Part shown: in pieces, positions 18,942 through 29,034 of the stretch
Numbering within the stretch: position 1 is the stretch's first letter
Layout of the letters: every line of letters starts with the position of its first letter
Source of the DNA: Dickeya oryzae
Lineage (GTDB): Bacteria > Pseudomonadota > Gammaproteobacteria > Enterobacterales > Enterobacteriaceae
DNA: 64,000 bases
Direction: 5' to 3'
NCBI RefSeq assembly: GCF_009372235.1
Contig: NZ_ML762920.1
Location: 951,631-1,015,630 of the forward strand
Notes under the pieces: generated by a model
Told to the model about the DNA's origin: nothing
The model's input: only the letters and a program-made list of their open reading frames with translations
Databases searched by the model: none
Translations under genes and position numbers: made by a program

Positions 18942-20159
18942 ATGAACAACTTATCTATGTCTTCTGTTTCGAGACAGAAAATAGCCGGACGTTCTGCCCT
19001 CCACACCACGAAAAACGCGTTAGCCGCCGTCATCGCCACTGCACTGATGGTATCCACCGCGTCTGCCGCCAGCCTGCAAACCACCAAAGCGACAGAAACC
19101 GCCTCTACCGGCTGGGCAACACAAAGCGGCGGTACAACCGGCGGCGCTAAAGCGTCATCGTCTAAAATCTATGCCGTGAAAAGTATCAGCGAATTTAAAG
19201 CGGCGTTAAATGGAAGCGATTCGTCACCCAAGATTATTCAGGTAACTGGCGCTATCGATATCAGCGGCGGCAAAGCCTATACCAGCTTTGACGACCAGAA
19301 AGCCCGCAGCCAGATCAGCATTCCGTCCAATACCACCATTATCGGTATCGGCAACAAAGGTAAATTCACCAACGGTTCGCTGGTTATCAAAGGCGTGAGC
19401 AACGTCATCCTGCGTAATCTGTATATCGAAACCCCGGTGGACGTCGCGCCACATTATGAAACTGGTGATGGCTGGAACGCCGAGTGGGATGCCGCCGTGA
19501 TCGATAATTCGGATCACGTTTGGGTTGACCATGTGACCATCAGCGATGGCAGCTTTACCGATGACAAATACACCACTAAAAATGGTGAAAAATATGTCCA
19601 GCATGACGGGGCGCTGGATATCAAGAAAGGCTCTGACTACGTTACCGTTTCCAACAGTCGTTTCGAACTGCATGACAAAACCATTCTGATCGGCCACAGC
19701 GACAGCAACGGCTCACAGGATTCCGGCAAACTGCGCGTCACTTTCCACAACAACGTGTTTGACCGCGTCGGTGAACGAACGCCTCGGGTACGTTTCGGCA
19801 GCGTGCATGCTTACAACAACGTCTACATCGGCGACGTTAACCACAAAGCCTACCGTTATCAGTACAGCTTCGGCATCGGCACCGGCGGTAGCCTGCTGTC
19901 TGAATCCAACGCCTTTACTATTGATAATCTCAAAAAGATCAGTGGTCGCGATAAAGAATGCAGCGTGGTCAAAGCCTTTAACGGCAAGATCTTCTCCGAT
20001 AAAGGCTCAATCATCAACGGTGCTGCGTACAATCTAAACGGTTGCAGTTTTGGTTTCAGCGCTTATACCGCTAAAATCCCCTACAAGTACTCAGCCCAGA
20101 GCATTACGACCAGTCTGGCAAACAGCATCAGCAGCAACGCGGGTTACGGCAAACTGTAA
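18942..20159 (+). CDS. pelE: Secreted pectate lyase PelE (405 aa)
   Basis: Alkaline PL1 pectate lyase, a major maceration enzyme of Dickeya, exported by Sec and Out. The signal peptide ends around STASA-ASLQ (near residue 42). PL1 motifs: [30 protein letters not shown] and [10 protein letters not shown] (catalytic Arg region). The insertion [16 protein letters not shown] identifies it as PelE rather than PelD. A GTG codon directly precedes the ATG; the ATG at 18942 is better spaced from AAGGAAAA. Nucleotide identity to pelD is very high over the central 700 bp, showing a recent tandem duplication or gene conversion. Confidence 0.95.
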   Translation: MNNLSMSSVSRQKIAGRSALHTTKNALAAVIATALMVSTASAASLQTTKATETASTGWATQSGGTTGGAKASSSKIYAVKSISEFKAALNGSDSSPKIIQVTGAIDISGGKAYTSFDDQKARSQISIPSNTTIIGIGNKGKFTNGSLVIKGVSNVILRNLYIETPVDVAPHYETGDGWNAEWDAAVIDNSDHVWVDHVTISDGSFTDDKYTTKNGEKYVQHDGALDIKKGSDYVTVSNSRFELHDKTILIGHSDSNGSQDSGKLRVTFHNNVFDRVGERTPRVRFGSVHAYNNVYIGDVNHKAYRYQYSFGIGTGGSLLSESNAFTIDNLKKISGRDKECSVVKAFNGKIFSDKGSIINGAAYNLNGCSFGFSAYTAKIPYKYSAQSITTSLANSISSNAGYGKL

Positions 20160-20176
20160 TTCTCTACTCAATCATG

Positions 20177-20210
20177 GAGGCCACCACTCATCAGTGGCCT
20201 CTCAGTTTCT
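20177..20210 (+). terminator. Hairpin after pelE, possible terminator
   Basis: GAGGCCAC (20177-20184), 9-nt loop, GTGGCCTC (20194-20201), followed by a poor T-run (AGTTTCT). The stem is good, so partial termination is likely. Confidence 0.5.
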
Positions 20211-20689
20211 GCTCCGCTTCCCTATCTACCACCGCATTACCTCAGCAAGAATATCGTCCCTCTCACTCCAACATTTTTCAGTTCTGCAACAACGGTGTTT
20301 TGCACACGCCGGTCCGATTTTCACCATCAGCGCTGGCGGGTTCAGCCTGACATAAGCCCCTCATATCAATAAAATTATATTTAATAAAAATCGAATCTAT
20401 TGTTAACCGCCGTCCTTACTACAGACAAAAACACCAAAGTATATCACTGAATTTAATAGAAAAATTAATTCAACATCTATTATCGAAAGTTACCGGTCTC
20501 GATCACATTTTAGACAAAATTAATAAGTCTCATAAAAAAAACGAGATTTTGATCTCAAAACATACAATCAAAAATGCTTAAAAATCCGCCTTGCCGAAAG
20601 ACAAAATGGCATTTCATTTTTTAGCAAACAGTTTTTCGATTTTAAATAATGCACTTTGGATTAGCGCCTACAGCGCAAGGAAACGGTCT
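20211..20689 (+). promoter_or_regulatory. AT-rich regulatory region of pelD
   Basis: Non-coding, 480 bp. The KdgR-like operator AGACAAA-ATGGCA-TTTCATTT lies at 20599-20619, about 70 bp before the start, with a perfect right half. A CRP-like half-site GATCACATTT is at 20502-20511. The dyad GAGAT-TTTG-ATCTC (20543-20556) is unassigned. GCAAGGAAA (20675-20683) is the ribosome site. Regulators are inferred from known Dickeya pel control. Confidence 0.5.
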
Positions 20690-21847
20690 ATGAATAACTC
20701 TCGTGTGTCTTCTGCAGGAAAAAAAAGTTTACTGGCAGCGATCATTGCTACTGCGATGGTGACTTCCGCTGCTCACGCCGCGGATTTGCAAACCAGCAAA
20801 GCGACCGAAGCCGCATCTAGCGGTTGGGCGACACAAAATGGCGGTACGACTGGTGGCGCTAAGGCGGCATCAGCCAAAATCTATGCAGTGAAAAGTATCA
20901 GCGAATTTAAAGCCGCGCTGAACGGCTCAGATTCCGACCCCAAAATCATTCAGATAACCGGCGCGATTGATATCAGCGGCGGCAAAGCCTACACCAGCTT
21001 TGACGACCAGAAAGCCCGCAGCCAGCTCAGCATTCCGTCCAATACCACCATTATCGGTATCGGCAGCAATGGTAAATTCACCAACGGTTCGCTGGTTATC
21101 AAGGGCGTAAAAAACGTTATCCTGCGTAACCTGTATATCGAAACGCCGGTAGACGTCGCACCGCATTATGAAACTGGTGATGGCTGGAACGCCGAGTGGG
21201 ATGCATCCGTTATCGATAACTCAACCAACGTCTGGGTTGACCATGTCACTATCAGCGATGGCAGCTTCACCGACGACAAATACACCACCAAAAATGGCGA
21301 AACCTATGTACAGCATGACGGTGCACTGGATATCAAGAAAGGCTCTGACTACGTTACCGTTTCAAACAGCCGTTTCGAACTGCACGACAAAACCATTCTG
21401 ATCGGCCACAGCGACAGCAACGGCGCACAGGACTCCGGCAAACTGCGCGTTACTTTCCACAACAACGTGTTTGACCGCGTAACCGAGCGTACTCCGCGTG
21501 TGCGCTTTGGTAGCATCCACGCTTACAACAACGTTTATCTGGGCGACGTGAAAGCTAAGGTTTACCGCTACCTGTATAGCTTTGGTCTGGGCACCAGCGG
21601 CAGCATTCTGTCTGAAGGTAACTACTTCAACATCTCTAATTTGAAATCAAATTGTGATGTAGTGAAATCGTTCAACAGCAAAGTGCTCTCTGACAATGGT
21701 TCACTGATCAATGGTGGCGCGGCCGGGTTAAACAACTGCAGCTTTACCACTTACAAACCCACTCTGCCGTACAAATATTCGGTTCAAAGCATGACAAGCA
21801 GCCTGGCTAACAGCATCACCAGCAGCGCAGGCTACGGCAAACTGTAA
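20690..21847 (+). CDS. pelD: Secreted pectate lyase PelD (385 aa)
   Basis: Third PL1 endo-pectate lyase of the cluster, secreted by Sec and Out. The frame is open to 20591, but [18 protein letters not shown] at 20690 has a ribosome site and a proper signal peptide ending HAA/ADLQT (about residue 26). Motifs [30 protein letters not shown] and [10 protein letters not shown] match PelE. The C terminus ([18 protein letters not shown]) lacks the PelE insertion and keeps a disulfide pair. Only 5 bp separate its stop from an open frame leading into paeY, with a hairpin between. Confidence 0.93.
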   Translation: MNNSRVSSAGKKSLLAAIIATAMVTSAAHAADLQTSKATEAASSGWATQNGGTTGGAKAASAKIYAVKSISEFKAALNGSDSDPKIIQITGAIDISGGKAYTSFDDQKARSQLSIPSNTTIIGIGSNGKFTNGSLVIKGVKNVILRNLYIETPVDVAPHYETGDGWNAEWDASVIDNSTNVWVDHVTISDGSFTDDKYTTKNGETYVQHDGALDIKKGSDYVTVSNSRFELHDKTILIGHSDSNGAQDSGKLRVTFHNNVFDRVTERTPRVRFGSIHAYNNVYLGDVKAKVYRYLYSFGLGTSGSILSEGNYFNISNLKSNCDVVKSFNSKVLSDNGSLINGGAAGLNNCSFTTYKPTLPYKYSVQSMTSSLANSITSSAGYGKL

Positions 21848-21863
21848 TTCCCTTGCCAACAAC

Positions 21864-21889
21864 AGCGGCCACTCCAGCGAGTGGCCGCT
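21864..21889 (+). other. Hairpin between pelD and paeY
   Basis: AGCGGCCACT (21864-21873), loop CCAGCG, AGTGGCCGCT (21880-21889): a perfect 10-bp stem without a T-run. It probably acts as mRNA stabiliser or a leaky terminator, so paeY may be transcribed partly from the pelD promoter. Structure seen, role inferred. Confidence 0.55.
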
Positions 21890-21924
21890 TACTGCATCAA
21901 TCGCAGGCAGAAGAGGTCACCACC

Positions 21925-23583
21925 ATGTTTACCACTACCTGGCAACGGACGCTTTTTCTCAGCTCGCTGCTTTGTTGTATGCCCTCTGCTTTTGTGCTGG
22001 CGACAGCCACCGCACCGGACACTCCACCTTCTTCCACGCAGCCGGTGTTAACTGTCACAACGCTTGCCCCCAACACGCTGATTAGCGGTCAGGTGATGTA
22101 TCGTGACATACGTTTTCCAGCTACCTTGCTTATCAAAGACCAGCGTGGCGCAGAGCGCAGCCTGAAAACCGATATCCAGGGGCGGTTTTATGCCGATGTC
22201 TCTTCAATGATCACACCGCTACGCCTGTCCGCTATAGAAGCGGGCGGACAGAATTGCCTGACGAGTAATCAGCTTCGCGCCATTTGCCTGGGCGCACTGG
22301 TGCCTCAATTGCGTGACGGCCATGAAAATCGTATCAATATCAATCCGCTGACCGATCGTATTTTATCTGACATCGCTGCATCAGCTGGCTATATTGGCCC
22401 GCAGCAACTACTCAATGCCACCACGCTGTCCCCCTTGTCAGTCGCCTCCTGGGAAACCGCTTATCGTGAATTCCATACCGGGTTTGATGATGCACTGAAA
22501 CAGGCGGGTATTGCCGCCCCCGCGCAGTTCGATCCATTAACCTATCCGAATCCCCTGACACCGGCTTTTACCAGGATCCTCCAGGTGACCAACCATGCCC
22601 GTAATTATCACAATGATAGCGGCGAGGCTGGTCACACGGTGCTGACCGATATCGGATTCCACCCGATTGTCGGGCTAAACGCCTCCGGCAGTTATGAACC
22701 CTTGGATCTCGCCAGTGCCAGCCAGCAGCGCAAAGCACTGGAACAGGCTCGCACCCGTATTTTCATTGTGAGCGATTCAACAGCGGCGACCTACGAGAAA
22801 GCGCGCTTTCCGCGCATGGGCTGGGGACAGGTGTTTGAACAACAACTGCGTCCAGACAGCCATGTCGCCGTCGTCAACGGTGCTCGTTCAGGACGCAGTT
22901 CGCGCGATTTTTATTACGAAGGGTGGTTCCGTCAGATGGAGCCATTCATGCGGCCAGGTGATTACCTGTTCATCGGTATGGGGCATAACGATCAAAACTG
23001 CGATAGCCAGAAAGCCGTTCGCGGAGCTGCCGATGTCGCCAACCTTTGCACCTATCCCAACAGTGCAGATGGCAAACCGCAATACCCACAGGGTAAACCG
23101 GATATGTCTTTCCAGATTTCGTTGGAACGCTACATCCGTTACGCACGGGCGCATCGTATGATACCGGTGTTGTTGACCCCGACAGCCCGCGTCAAAAACG
23201 CCGACGGAAAAAATGGAACACCGGCGATTCACAGCCATCTGACAAAACAGAACAAAGTGGGCGGTTATGCCTTTGTTGGCGATTACAGCCAGACCATCCG
23301 CGATACCGCCAGCAAGAACAAGGTACCGCTATTGGATGTCGAAACCGCAACACTGGCGCTGGCGAATCAGGGTGATGGACAGCAGTGGCAACAATACTGG
23401 CTGGCCGTCGATCCGGATCGCTACCCTTATTACCGTAATCAGGCTGGCAGCCTGACCCAACCCGATACCACCCATTTCCAGCAAAAAGGCGCGCAGGCGG
23501 TCGCGGCAATAGTCGCAGACCAGATCAAAGCGACCCCTTCACTACGGGAATTGGCAGGTAAGTTGAAGGCAACGGCTCAGTAA
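21925..23583 (+). CDS. paeY: Secreted pectin acetylesterase PaeY (552 aa)
   Basis: SGNH/GDS hydrolase that removes acetyl groups from pectin so that lyases can act; exported by Sec and Out. Signal peptide at residues 1-28 (FLSSLLCCMPSAFVLA). An N-terminal region of about 270 residues has no catalytic motif. The esterase domain follows: FIVSDSTAATYE (nucleophile Ser), VVNGARSGRSSRDF, GMGHNDQNCD and the C-terminal PDTTHFQQKG carrying the Asp-x-x-His pair. The start at 21925 gives 552 residues, close to the Dickeya protein; the upstream open frame lacks a signal peptide. It lies between pelD and pemA as in Dickeya dadantii. Confidence 0.93.
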   Translation: MFTTTWQRTLFLSSLLCCMPSAFVLATATAPDTPPSSTQPVLTVTTLAPNTLISGQVMYRDIRFPATLLIKDQRGAERSLKTDIQGRFYADVSSMITPLRLSAIEAGGQNCLTSNQLRAICLGALVPQLRDGHENRININPLTDRILSDIAASAGYIGPQQLLNATTLSPLSVASWETAYREFHTGFDDALKQAGIAAPAQFDPLTYPNPLTPAFTRILQVTNHARNYHNDSGEAGHTVLTDIGFHPIVGLNASGSYEPLDLASASQQRKALEQARTRIFIVSDSTAATYEKARFPRMGWGQVFEQQLRPDSHVAVVNGARSGRSSRDFYYEGWFRQMEPFMRPGDYLFIGMGHNDQNCDSQKAVRGAADVANLCTYPNSADGKPQYPQGKPDMSFQISLERYIRYARAHRMIPVLLTPTARVKNADGKNGTPAIHSHLTKQNKVGGYAFVGDYSQTIRDTASKNKVPLLDVETATLALANQGDGQQWQQYWLAVDPDRYPYYRNQAGSLTQPDTTHFQQKGAQAVAAIVADQIKATPSLRELAGKLKATAQ

Positions 23584-23604
23584 TGCGGAGAAATCTCGTT
23601 TTAG

Positions 23605-23632
23605 GCAAAGCAACGTTTTATTGGATGTTATC
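23605..23632 (+). promoter_or_regulatory. Candidate KdgR-like site upstream of pemA
   Basis: AAAGCAACGTTTTATT near 23616-23631 resembles half of the KdgR consensus and lies about 55 bp before the pemA start. Weak, pattern-based call. Confidence 0.35.
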
Positions 23633-23684
23633 TGTTCATAAAACATCTGGACTTCTGTTACCTACTACTTAAAGGAATATGTGT

Positions 23685-24782
23685 ATGTTAAAAACGCTCT
23701 CTGGAACCCTTGCGCTGTCGTTGATGGTCGCCCTCAGCGTTCATCAGGCTCAGGCCGCCACCACCTACAATGCCGTGGTGTCGAAAACCGCCAGCGACGG
23801 CAAAACGTTTAAAACCATCGCCGATGCTATCGCCAGCGCACCGGCTGGCAGCTCGTCATTCGTCATTCTGATCAAAAATGGCGTCTATAACGAGCGCCTG
23901 ACCATTACCCGTAATAACCTGCATCTGAAAGGGGAAAGCCGTAACGGCACCATTATCGCCGCAGCGATAGCCGCAGGAACGCTGAAGTCGGACGGCAGCA
24001 AATGGGGAACCGCAGGCAGCAGCACGGTGACCATCAGCGCCAAAGATTTCAGCGCCCAATCACTGACTATCCGCAACGACTTTGACTTCCCGGCCAACCA
24101 GGCCAAAAGTGACAGTGACAGCACTAAAATCAAGGATACTCAGGCCGTTGCGCTTTACGTGACCAAAAGCGGCGACCGCGCTTACTTCAACGATGTGAGC
24201 CTGGTCGGCTATCAGGACACGCTGTATGTATCTGGTGGACGCAGCTTCTTCTCTGACTGTCGAATCAGCGGCACCGTTGACTTTATCTTTGGCGACGGCA
24301 CGGCTCTGTTCAATAACTGCGATCTGGTTTCACGCTATCGTGCCGATGTGAAAAGCGGCGTTTCTGGCTACCTGACCGCGCCCAGCACCAACATCAACCA
24401 GAAGTATGGTCTGGTGATCACCAACAGCCGCGTAATTAAAGAAAGCGACTCGGTTCCAGCGCAGAGCTATGGGTTGGGGCGTCCCTGGCATCCGACAACG
24501 ACCTTCTCTGATGGACGTTACGCGGACCCGAACGCCATTGGACAGACGGTATTCCTGAATACCAGTATGGATAACCATATTTACGGCTGGGACAAGATGT
24601 CTGGCAAAAATAAAGACGGTAATACCATCTGGTTCTATCCGGAAGACTCGCGTTTCTTCGAGTACAAGTCTTATGGTGCCGGAGCGGTAAAAAGCTCAGC
24701 TCGTCGGCAGTTGACCGACGCGCAGGCAGCAGAGTACACCCAAAGCAAAGTCCTGGGTGACTGGACGCCAACACTCCCCTGA
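23685..24782 (+). CDS. pemA: Secreted pectin methylesterase PemA (365 aa)
   Basis: Carbohydrate esterase family 8 enzyme that demethylates pectin, producing the substrate of the pectate lyases. The signal peptide ends HQAQA (about residue 24). Family motifs: QAVALYVTKSGDRAYF (catalytic Gln), GYQDTLY (Gln/Asp acid), GTVDFIFGDGTALFNNC (nucleophile Asp) and LGRPWHP (Arg/Trp). ATG at 23685 is well spaced from AAAGGAAT; an ATG 6 bp earlier is too close. It is one residue shorter than the 366-residue Dickeya dadantii PemA as I recall it (KSGVSGY here). Confidence 0.95.
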   Translation: MLKTLSGTLALSLMVALSVHQAQAATTYNAVVSKTASDGKTFKTIADAIASAPAGSSSFVILIKNGVYNERLTITRNNLHLKGESRNGTIIAAAIAAGTLKSDGSKWGTAGSSTVTISAKDFSAQSLTIRNDFDFPANQAKSDSDSTKIKDTQAVALYVTKSGDRAYFNDVSLVGYQDTLYVSGGRSFFSDCRISGTVDFIFGDGTALFNNCDLVSRYRADVKSGVSGYLTAPSTNINQKYGLVITNSRVIKESDSVPAQSYGLGRPWHPTTTFSDGRYADPNAIGQTVFLNTSMDNHIYGWDKMSGKNKDGNTIWFYPEDSRFFEYKSYGAGAVKSSARRQLTDAQAAEYTQSKVLGDWTPTLP

Positions 24783-24808
24783 CCGATTACCGTGTTGCTG
24801 ATAACAAA

Positions 24809-24841
24809 CAGCCAGCCGATAACGGCTGGCTGTTTTACTTT
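24809..24841. terminator. Bidirectional terminator between pemA and glnB
   Basis: CAGCCAGCCG-ATAA-CGGCTGGCTG with TTTTACTTT after it on the plus strand and TTTGTTATC on the minus strand; it serves both convergent genes. Confidence 0.88.
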
Positions 24842-24862
24842 CGATGTGCCAAAAGTAACCGG

Positions 24863-25210
<348 letters not shown>

Positions 25211-25286
25211 CTAATCATCACTATGTAGCGGCAAGAGCCAGCACGGCGAAATCATGATCGGCCATGCAATTCACAATAACTTAACA

Positions 25287-26624
25287 CTATTCTTTAAAAT
25301 CGTTGGCGTCCAGTTCGTGCCGTGCCAACAATTTGTAAAATTCGGTACGGTTACGCCCGGCCATACGTGCGGCCTGCGTGACGTTGCCTTTCGCAATTTG
25401 CAGCAATTTTCGCAGATAATTAAGCTCAAATTGGTTACGCGCTTCAGCAAACGTAGGTAACGCCGTATTTTCCCCTTCCAGCGCCTGTTCTACCAGTGCA
25501 TCACCAATGACCGGCGCACTGGTCAGCGCGACGCATTGCTCAATGACATTGACCAGTTGCCGCACATTGCCAGGCCAACTGGCCGCCATCAAGCGTTTCA
25601 TGGCATCGGTCGAAAAGCTGCGCACAAAAGGCTTATGCCGGGTCGCGGCTTCACGCAGCAAATGGTTCGCCAACAATGGAATATCTTCTGCGCGTTCATT
25701 CAATGCCGGAAGCTTGAGATTCACCACATTGAGGCGGTAGTAAAGATCTTCACGGAACTCGCCTTTTTCCATCGCCTTGGGCAAATCACGATGCGTAGCG
25801 GAGATGATCCGCACATTGATATCCTGATCCCGGTTACTCCCCAGCGGCCTGACCTTGCGCTCTTGCAATACACGTAGCAGCTTCACCTGCAGTGCCAGCG
25901 GCATATCACCAATTTCATCCAGAAACAGCGTCCCGCCTTCCGCAGCCTGAAATAGCCCCTCGCGCTGGCTGACTGCACCGGTGAAAGCGCCTCTGGCATG
26001 GCCGAACAATTCAGATTCCAGCAGAGGTTCCGGTAACGCACCGCAGTTGATGGCGATAAATGGCCGTCCCGCACGCGGACTGGCGGCATGAATCGCCTGT
26101 GCCAGAACTTCTTTCCCCGTACCACTCTGGCCGTTAATCAGCACGCTGACATCTGACTGTGCCACCATTTTGGCCTGTTCGAGCAGACGTTGCATAATTG
26201 GGCTGCGAGTCACCACCGCGGCGCGCCAGCTTTCGTCGCTGGTCGGCGGTGAAAGCTTGAGTGCATCATCAATCGCTTTATACAGCGCATCACGATCGAC
26301 CGGTTTCGTCAGAAAGCTGAACACCCCTTGCTGTGTTGCCGCCACCGCTTCAGGAATAGACCCGTGAGCAGTTAAAATGATCACTGGCATGCCCGGCTGA
26401 TTCTTCTGAATTTCAGCAAACAACGCCAATCCATCCATTTCATCCATGCGCAAGTCACTGATCACCAGATCAATTTTTTCCCGCAGCAGCAATCGCAGCG
26501 CTTCCTGACCACTGGTTGCCGTAATCACGGTAAATCCTTCACTGGTCAGGCGCATCCCCAGTAATTTCAACAGACTGGGGTCATCGTCTACCAACAGCAG
26601 GGTGGCGGATTTTCTGGTGGTCAT
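25287..26624 (-). CDS. glrR: Sigma-54-dependent response regulator GlrR (445 aa)
   Basis: NtrC-type activator that switches on the sRNA gene glmY and, in some enterics, rpoE. Receiver domain at residues 1-120 with Asp57 ([12 protein letters not shown]) as phosphorylation site. AAA+ domain with Walker A GQSGTGKE, the sigma-54 contact loop GAFTGA and Walker B-like [12 protein letters not shown]-terminal helix-turn-helix ([18 protein letters not shown]). Overlaps qseG by 4 bp. Three matching operators lie upstream of glmY at 29395-29507. Confidence 0.95.
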   Translation of the reverse strand: MTTRKSATLLLVDDDPSLLKLLGMRLTSEGFTVITATSGQEALRLLLREKIDLVISDLRMDEMDGLALFAEIQKNQPGMPVIILTAHGSIPEAVAATQQGVFSFLTKPVDRDALYKAIDDALKLSPPTSDESWRAAVVTRSPIMQRLLEQAKMVAQSDVSVLINGQSGTGKEVLAQAIHAASPRAGRPFIAINCGALPEPLLESELFGHARGAFTGAVSQREGLFQAAEGGTLFLDEIGDMPLALQVKLLRVLQERKVRPLGSNRDQDINVRIISATHRDLPKAMEKGEFREDLYYRLNVVNLKLPALNERAEDIPLLANHLLREAATRHKPFVRSFSTDAMKRLMAASWPGNVRQLVNVIEQCVALTSAPVIGDALVEQALEGENTALPTFAEARNQFELNYLRKLLQIAKGNVTQAARMAGRNRTEFYKLLARHELDANDFKE

Positions 26625-27406
26625 TCGCTTTTCATTCCTTTTTTCGCCACAGCCGGCGGTGCTTCACTCTCAGCGTTTTTCCCCCGACGGCTTTCACCAT
26701 CAGGCAAATCCCCCTGTGTCGGCTTACGCGATGACAGTTGGCGTTCAATATCGGTCAAATTTTCCAGCTTACGTGTCGTAGTTTCCAGTTGTGACTGTAA
26801 TTGCGTCTGCTGCTCGTGCATCGCTTCCAGCTGTTTATCGCTGTTTTCCTGCGCACGCTGAAAACGCTGACGCTCATCCGCCAGGGTCAATATCAAATTC
26901 TGTTTATCCAGCCAGACCTGAAACAGCGGCAATAACGTCAGCGGCACATTCAACCGCTGACGATTCAGTTGTTCAATAATCTGTTGACGTTCTTGCAGGG
27001 TGGTTTCGGCATTGTCCAGCAAGATGGCCTGACGGAATAACCCACTCCAGTCATTTTCACCGACCAGCAGCGTCTGTTGCCGGGCCTGCATCGGCGTCAT
27101 ACGTGAGGCACATTCCATGACGCGCAACCAGTACAGCGCATTATTCATCGCCTCGGTGTTGTGAAGCTGCCACACCTGCTCACATGACATGGTACGATAG
27201 TCTGCAACTTGTGCTTTAGGCGGGCTGACGATCTCAGCCTCTCGCCGACCAACAGGTGGGTTATCACTGTCCTGAGCACAACCAGCAAGCAAAAACAGCA
27301 AGGGTAAACCGGACAGCAGTTTTTTCAGCGCGGCAATCACCTCCAGGCCGGGTAACAACACCACCAGGCTTCGTAACGGCAGAAGGCTCAACAACCGTGC
27401 AATCAT
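26621..27406 (-). CDS. qseG: Outer-membrane lipoprotein QseG (up to 261 aa)
   Basis: Small lipoprotein that binds and stimulates the sensor kinase GlrK in E. coli. Lipobox LLAGC near residue 43, a variable middle and a coiled-coil-like segment ending in the conserved LETTTRKLENLTDIERQLSS. It lies between glrK and glrR. The ATG at 27406 leaves an unusually long N terminus before the lipobox and has a poor ribosome site. A strong GGAGG lies about 80 bp downstream, just before a short stretch reading LKKLLSGLPLLFLLAGC, which would make a normal lipoprotein signal if a rare CTG or GTG start were used. Start uncertain, gene identity firm. Confidence 0.85.
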   Translation of the reverse strand: MIARLLSLLPLRSLVVLLPGLEVIAALKKLLSGLPLLFLLAGCAQDSDNPPVGRREAEIVSPPKAQVADYRTMSCEQVWQLHNTEAMNNALYWLRVMECASRMTPMQARQQTLLVGENDWSGLFRQAILLDNAETTLQERQQIIEQLNRQRLNVPLTLLPLFQVWLDKQNLILTLADERQRFQRAQENSDKQLEAMHEQQTQLQSQLETTTRKLENLTDIERQLSSRKPTQGDLPDGESRRGKNAESEAPPAVAKKGMKSE

Positions 27407-27408
27407 GG

Positions 27409-28842
27409 TTAATTCTCAGTGTTTAATGGTAATTCAATACGAAAACAGACATCGGCATACTCCACCGCCACCAGATTCAGTTCACCCTGCATACGGCGGA
27501 TACAATCCTGCGCAATGCTTAACCCCAGACCACTGCCTTTTACCGCACCTTTACGCTGGTGGGTTCCCTGATAAAAAGGTTCAAAGATCATACTTTTGTC
27601 TGATTCAGGAATGGGAGTACCGCTGTTAGCGACGTCAATCTGAACCCGGTTCTCTATCTGGCGGCTGCGGATCCAAATGTTACCGGATTCCTGACCATAG
27701 TGCACCGCATTGGAATAGAGATTATCCATCACCCGCATCAACAATGTCGTTTCCGCCCGACACGTCTTCGCATTCAATTCGACATGCGTTTGCATCAGCT
27801 TGCTGCGAGCCGGTAGACTATGCGCGGCAACCACCATATTAACGATATCGTTGACATCTACCTGCTCCAGCCCAGCCGGTGCATCCGCCAGTTTACGGTT
27901 ATAGTCGAGCAATTGTTCGATCAGTTGCTGCAAGTGGCGGCTGCTATTATCCAGAATCGCGACCACCTCTTTCTGGTCGTCCGTCAGTGTGCCTACCACT
28001 TCATCAGCCAATAACGCCGCGCCTTCACGCAGACTCGCCAGAGGCGTTTTTAGCTCATGGGACAAATGACGCAAAAACTCATGACGTTGCGCTTCAAGCC
28101 AGGAAAGGCGCTCGCTTAACCAAATGATCCGCTGTGCCAGAGAGCGAATTTCCGTCGGCCCCCTAAAATTGACGAGCTGACCGAGTGGACGCCCTTCCCC
28201 CAGCCGATTAATCATGCTCTCGACGCCTTTTACCGGCCCGATGATCATCCGGGTAAACAGCACCACCAACAGCACACTGACCAGAAACAACACCAGTGCC
28301 TGCCAGCCGAAGAAACGGCCACGCTCAGCAATATCCTGCTGTAACTGCTGCCCCCGTGAGAAAATGACTTCACGTGTGGCTTGTACCATCTGAGCATTGG
28401 TGCGAGAGAAGTTATCCAGTACGGTAATAGACGCGGCTGCCGGGCCGTTGTTCTGACAACGGATATCGGTCAGTTCCGTCAGGTATTGCCGCAGGTTTTG
28501 ATAATAAGAAGGGTCAGGCAAAATCGGCGCATGCACGTCCAGCATCTGAGAATACTGCTTACGCTGATTTTGATACAGCTGCGACAAGGTCTGATCACCC
28601 AGCACACAGAACTGACGATAACTGCGCTCCATGCTGATAGCCGTACTGGTCATGGCTTCGCTGCGCCGTGCATCTGCCAGTGTGGTGCTATTGATCCCCG
28701 CCGCCTGTTCACTGAGGTGATCCAAACTCTCATAGGCCTGATAAGCCAATACCAGCAACGGCAACAACACCAGCAGAAATGCCATGATGACCAATTGCCG
28801 CAAAGAGCGTGGGAAAAAACGCCAACGTTTCAACGAAATCAT
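27409..28842 (-). CDS. glrK: Sensor histidine kinase GlrK (477 aa)
   Basis: Inner-membrane sensor of the GlrK/GlrR system that senses cell-envelope signals. N-terminal membrane segment (about residues 15-35), a periplasmic sensor region, a second membrane segment (about 175-195), HAMP linker, then the H-box FLRHLSHELKTPL and ATPase motifs (DNLYSNAVHYG, GSGLGLSIAQD). Length matches E. coli GlrK. First gene of glrK-qseG-glrR(-glnB). Confidence 0.95.
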   Translation of the reverse strand: MISLKRWRFFPRSLRQLVIMAFLLVLLPLLVLAYQAYESLDHLSEQAAGINSTTLADARRSEAMTSTAISMERSYRQFCVLGDQTLSQLYQNQRKQYSQMLDVHAPILPDPSYYQNLRQYLTELTDIRCQNNGPAAASITVLDNFSRTNAQMVQATREVIFSRGQQLQQDIAERGRFFGWQALVLFLVSVLLVVLFTRMIIGPVKGVESMINRLGEGRPLGQLVNFRGPTEIRSLAQRIIWLSERLSWLEAQRHEFLRHLSHELKTPLASLREGAALLADEVVGTLTDDQKEVVAILDNSSRHLQQLIEQLLDYNRKLADAPAGLEQVDVNDIVNMVVAAHSLPARSKLMQTHVELNAKTCRAETTLLMRVMDNLYSNAVHYGQESGNIWIRSRQIENRVQIDVANSGTPIPESDKSMIFEPFYQGTHQRKGAVKGSGLGLSIAQDCIRRMQGELNLVAVEYADVCFRIELPLNTEN

Positions 28843-29034
28843 ATCGTTACCTGCGAAAGTACACCGTCTGATACCTCGCCCGCCATTGTACGCGTTATCA
28901 GTATCAGCTCAAATGCAGACCATCAATATCTTGGGAAGATGGCCGCAATCATGCCATGTAACCTTGCAACATGCGGTAGCCAGAAAGGAACGAACGCGCC
29001 ATAGGCGCAGGGAGTGACACGGTGACGTCGCCCT

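Noticed and set aside
20502..20511. Full CRP operator before pelD
   Set aside because: Only the right half (GATCACATTT) fits; the left half is poor, so I list it only as a half-site.
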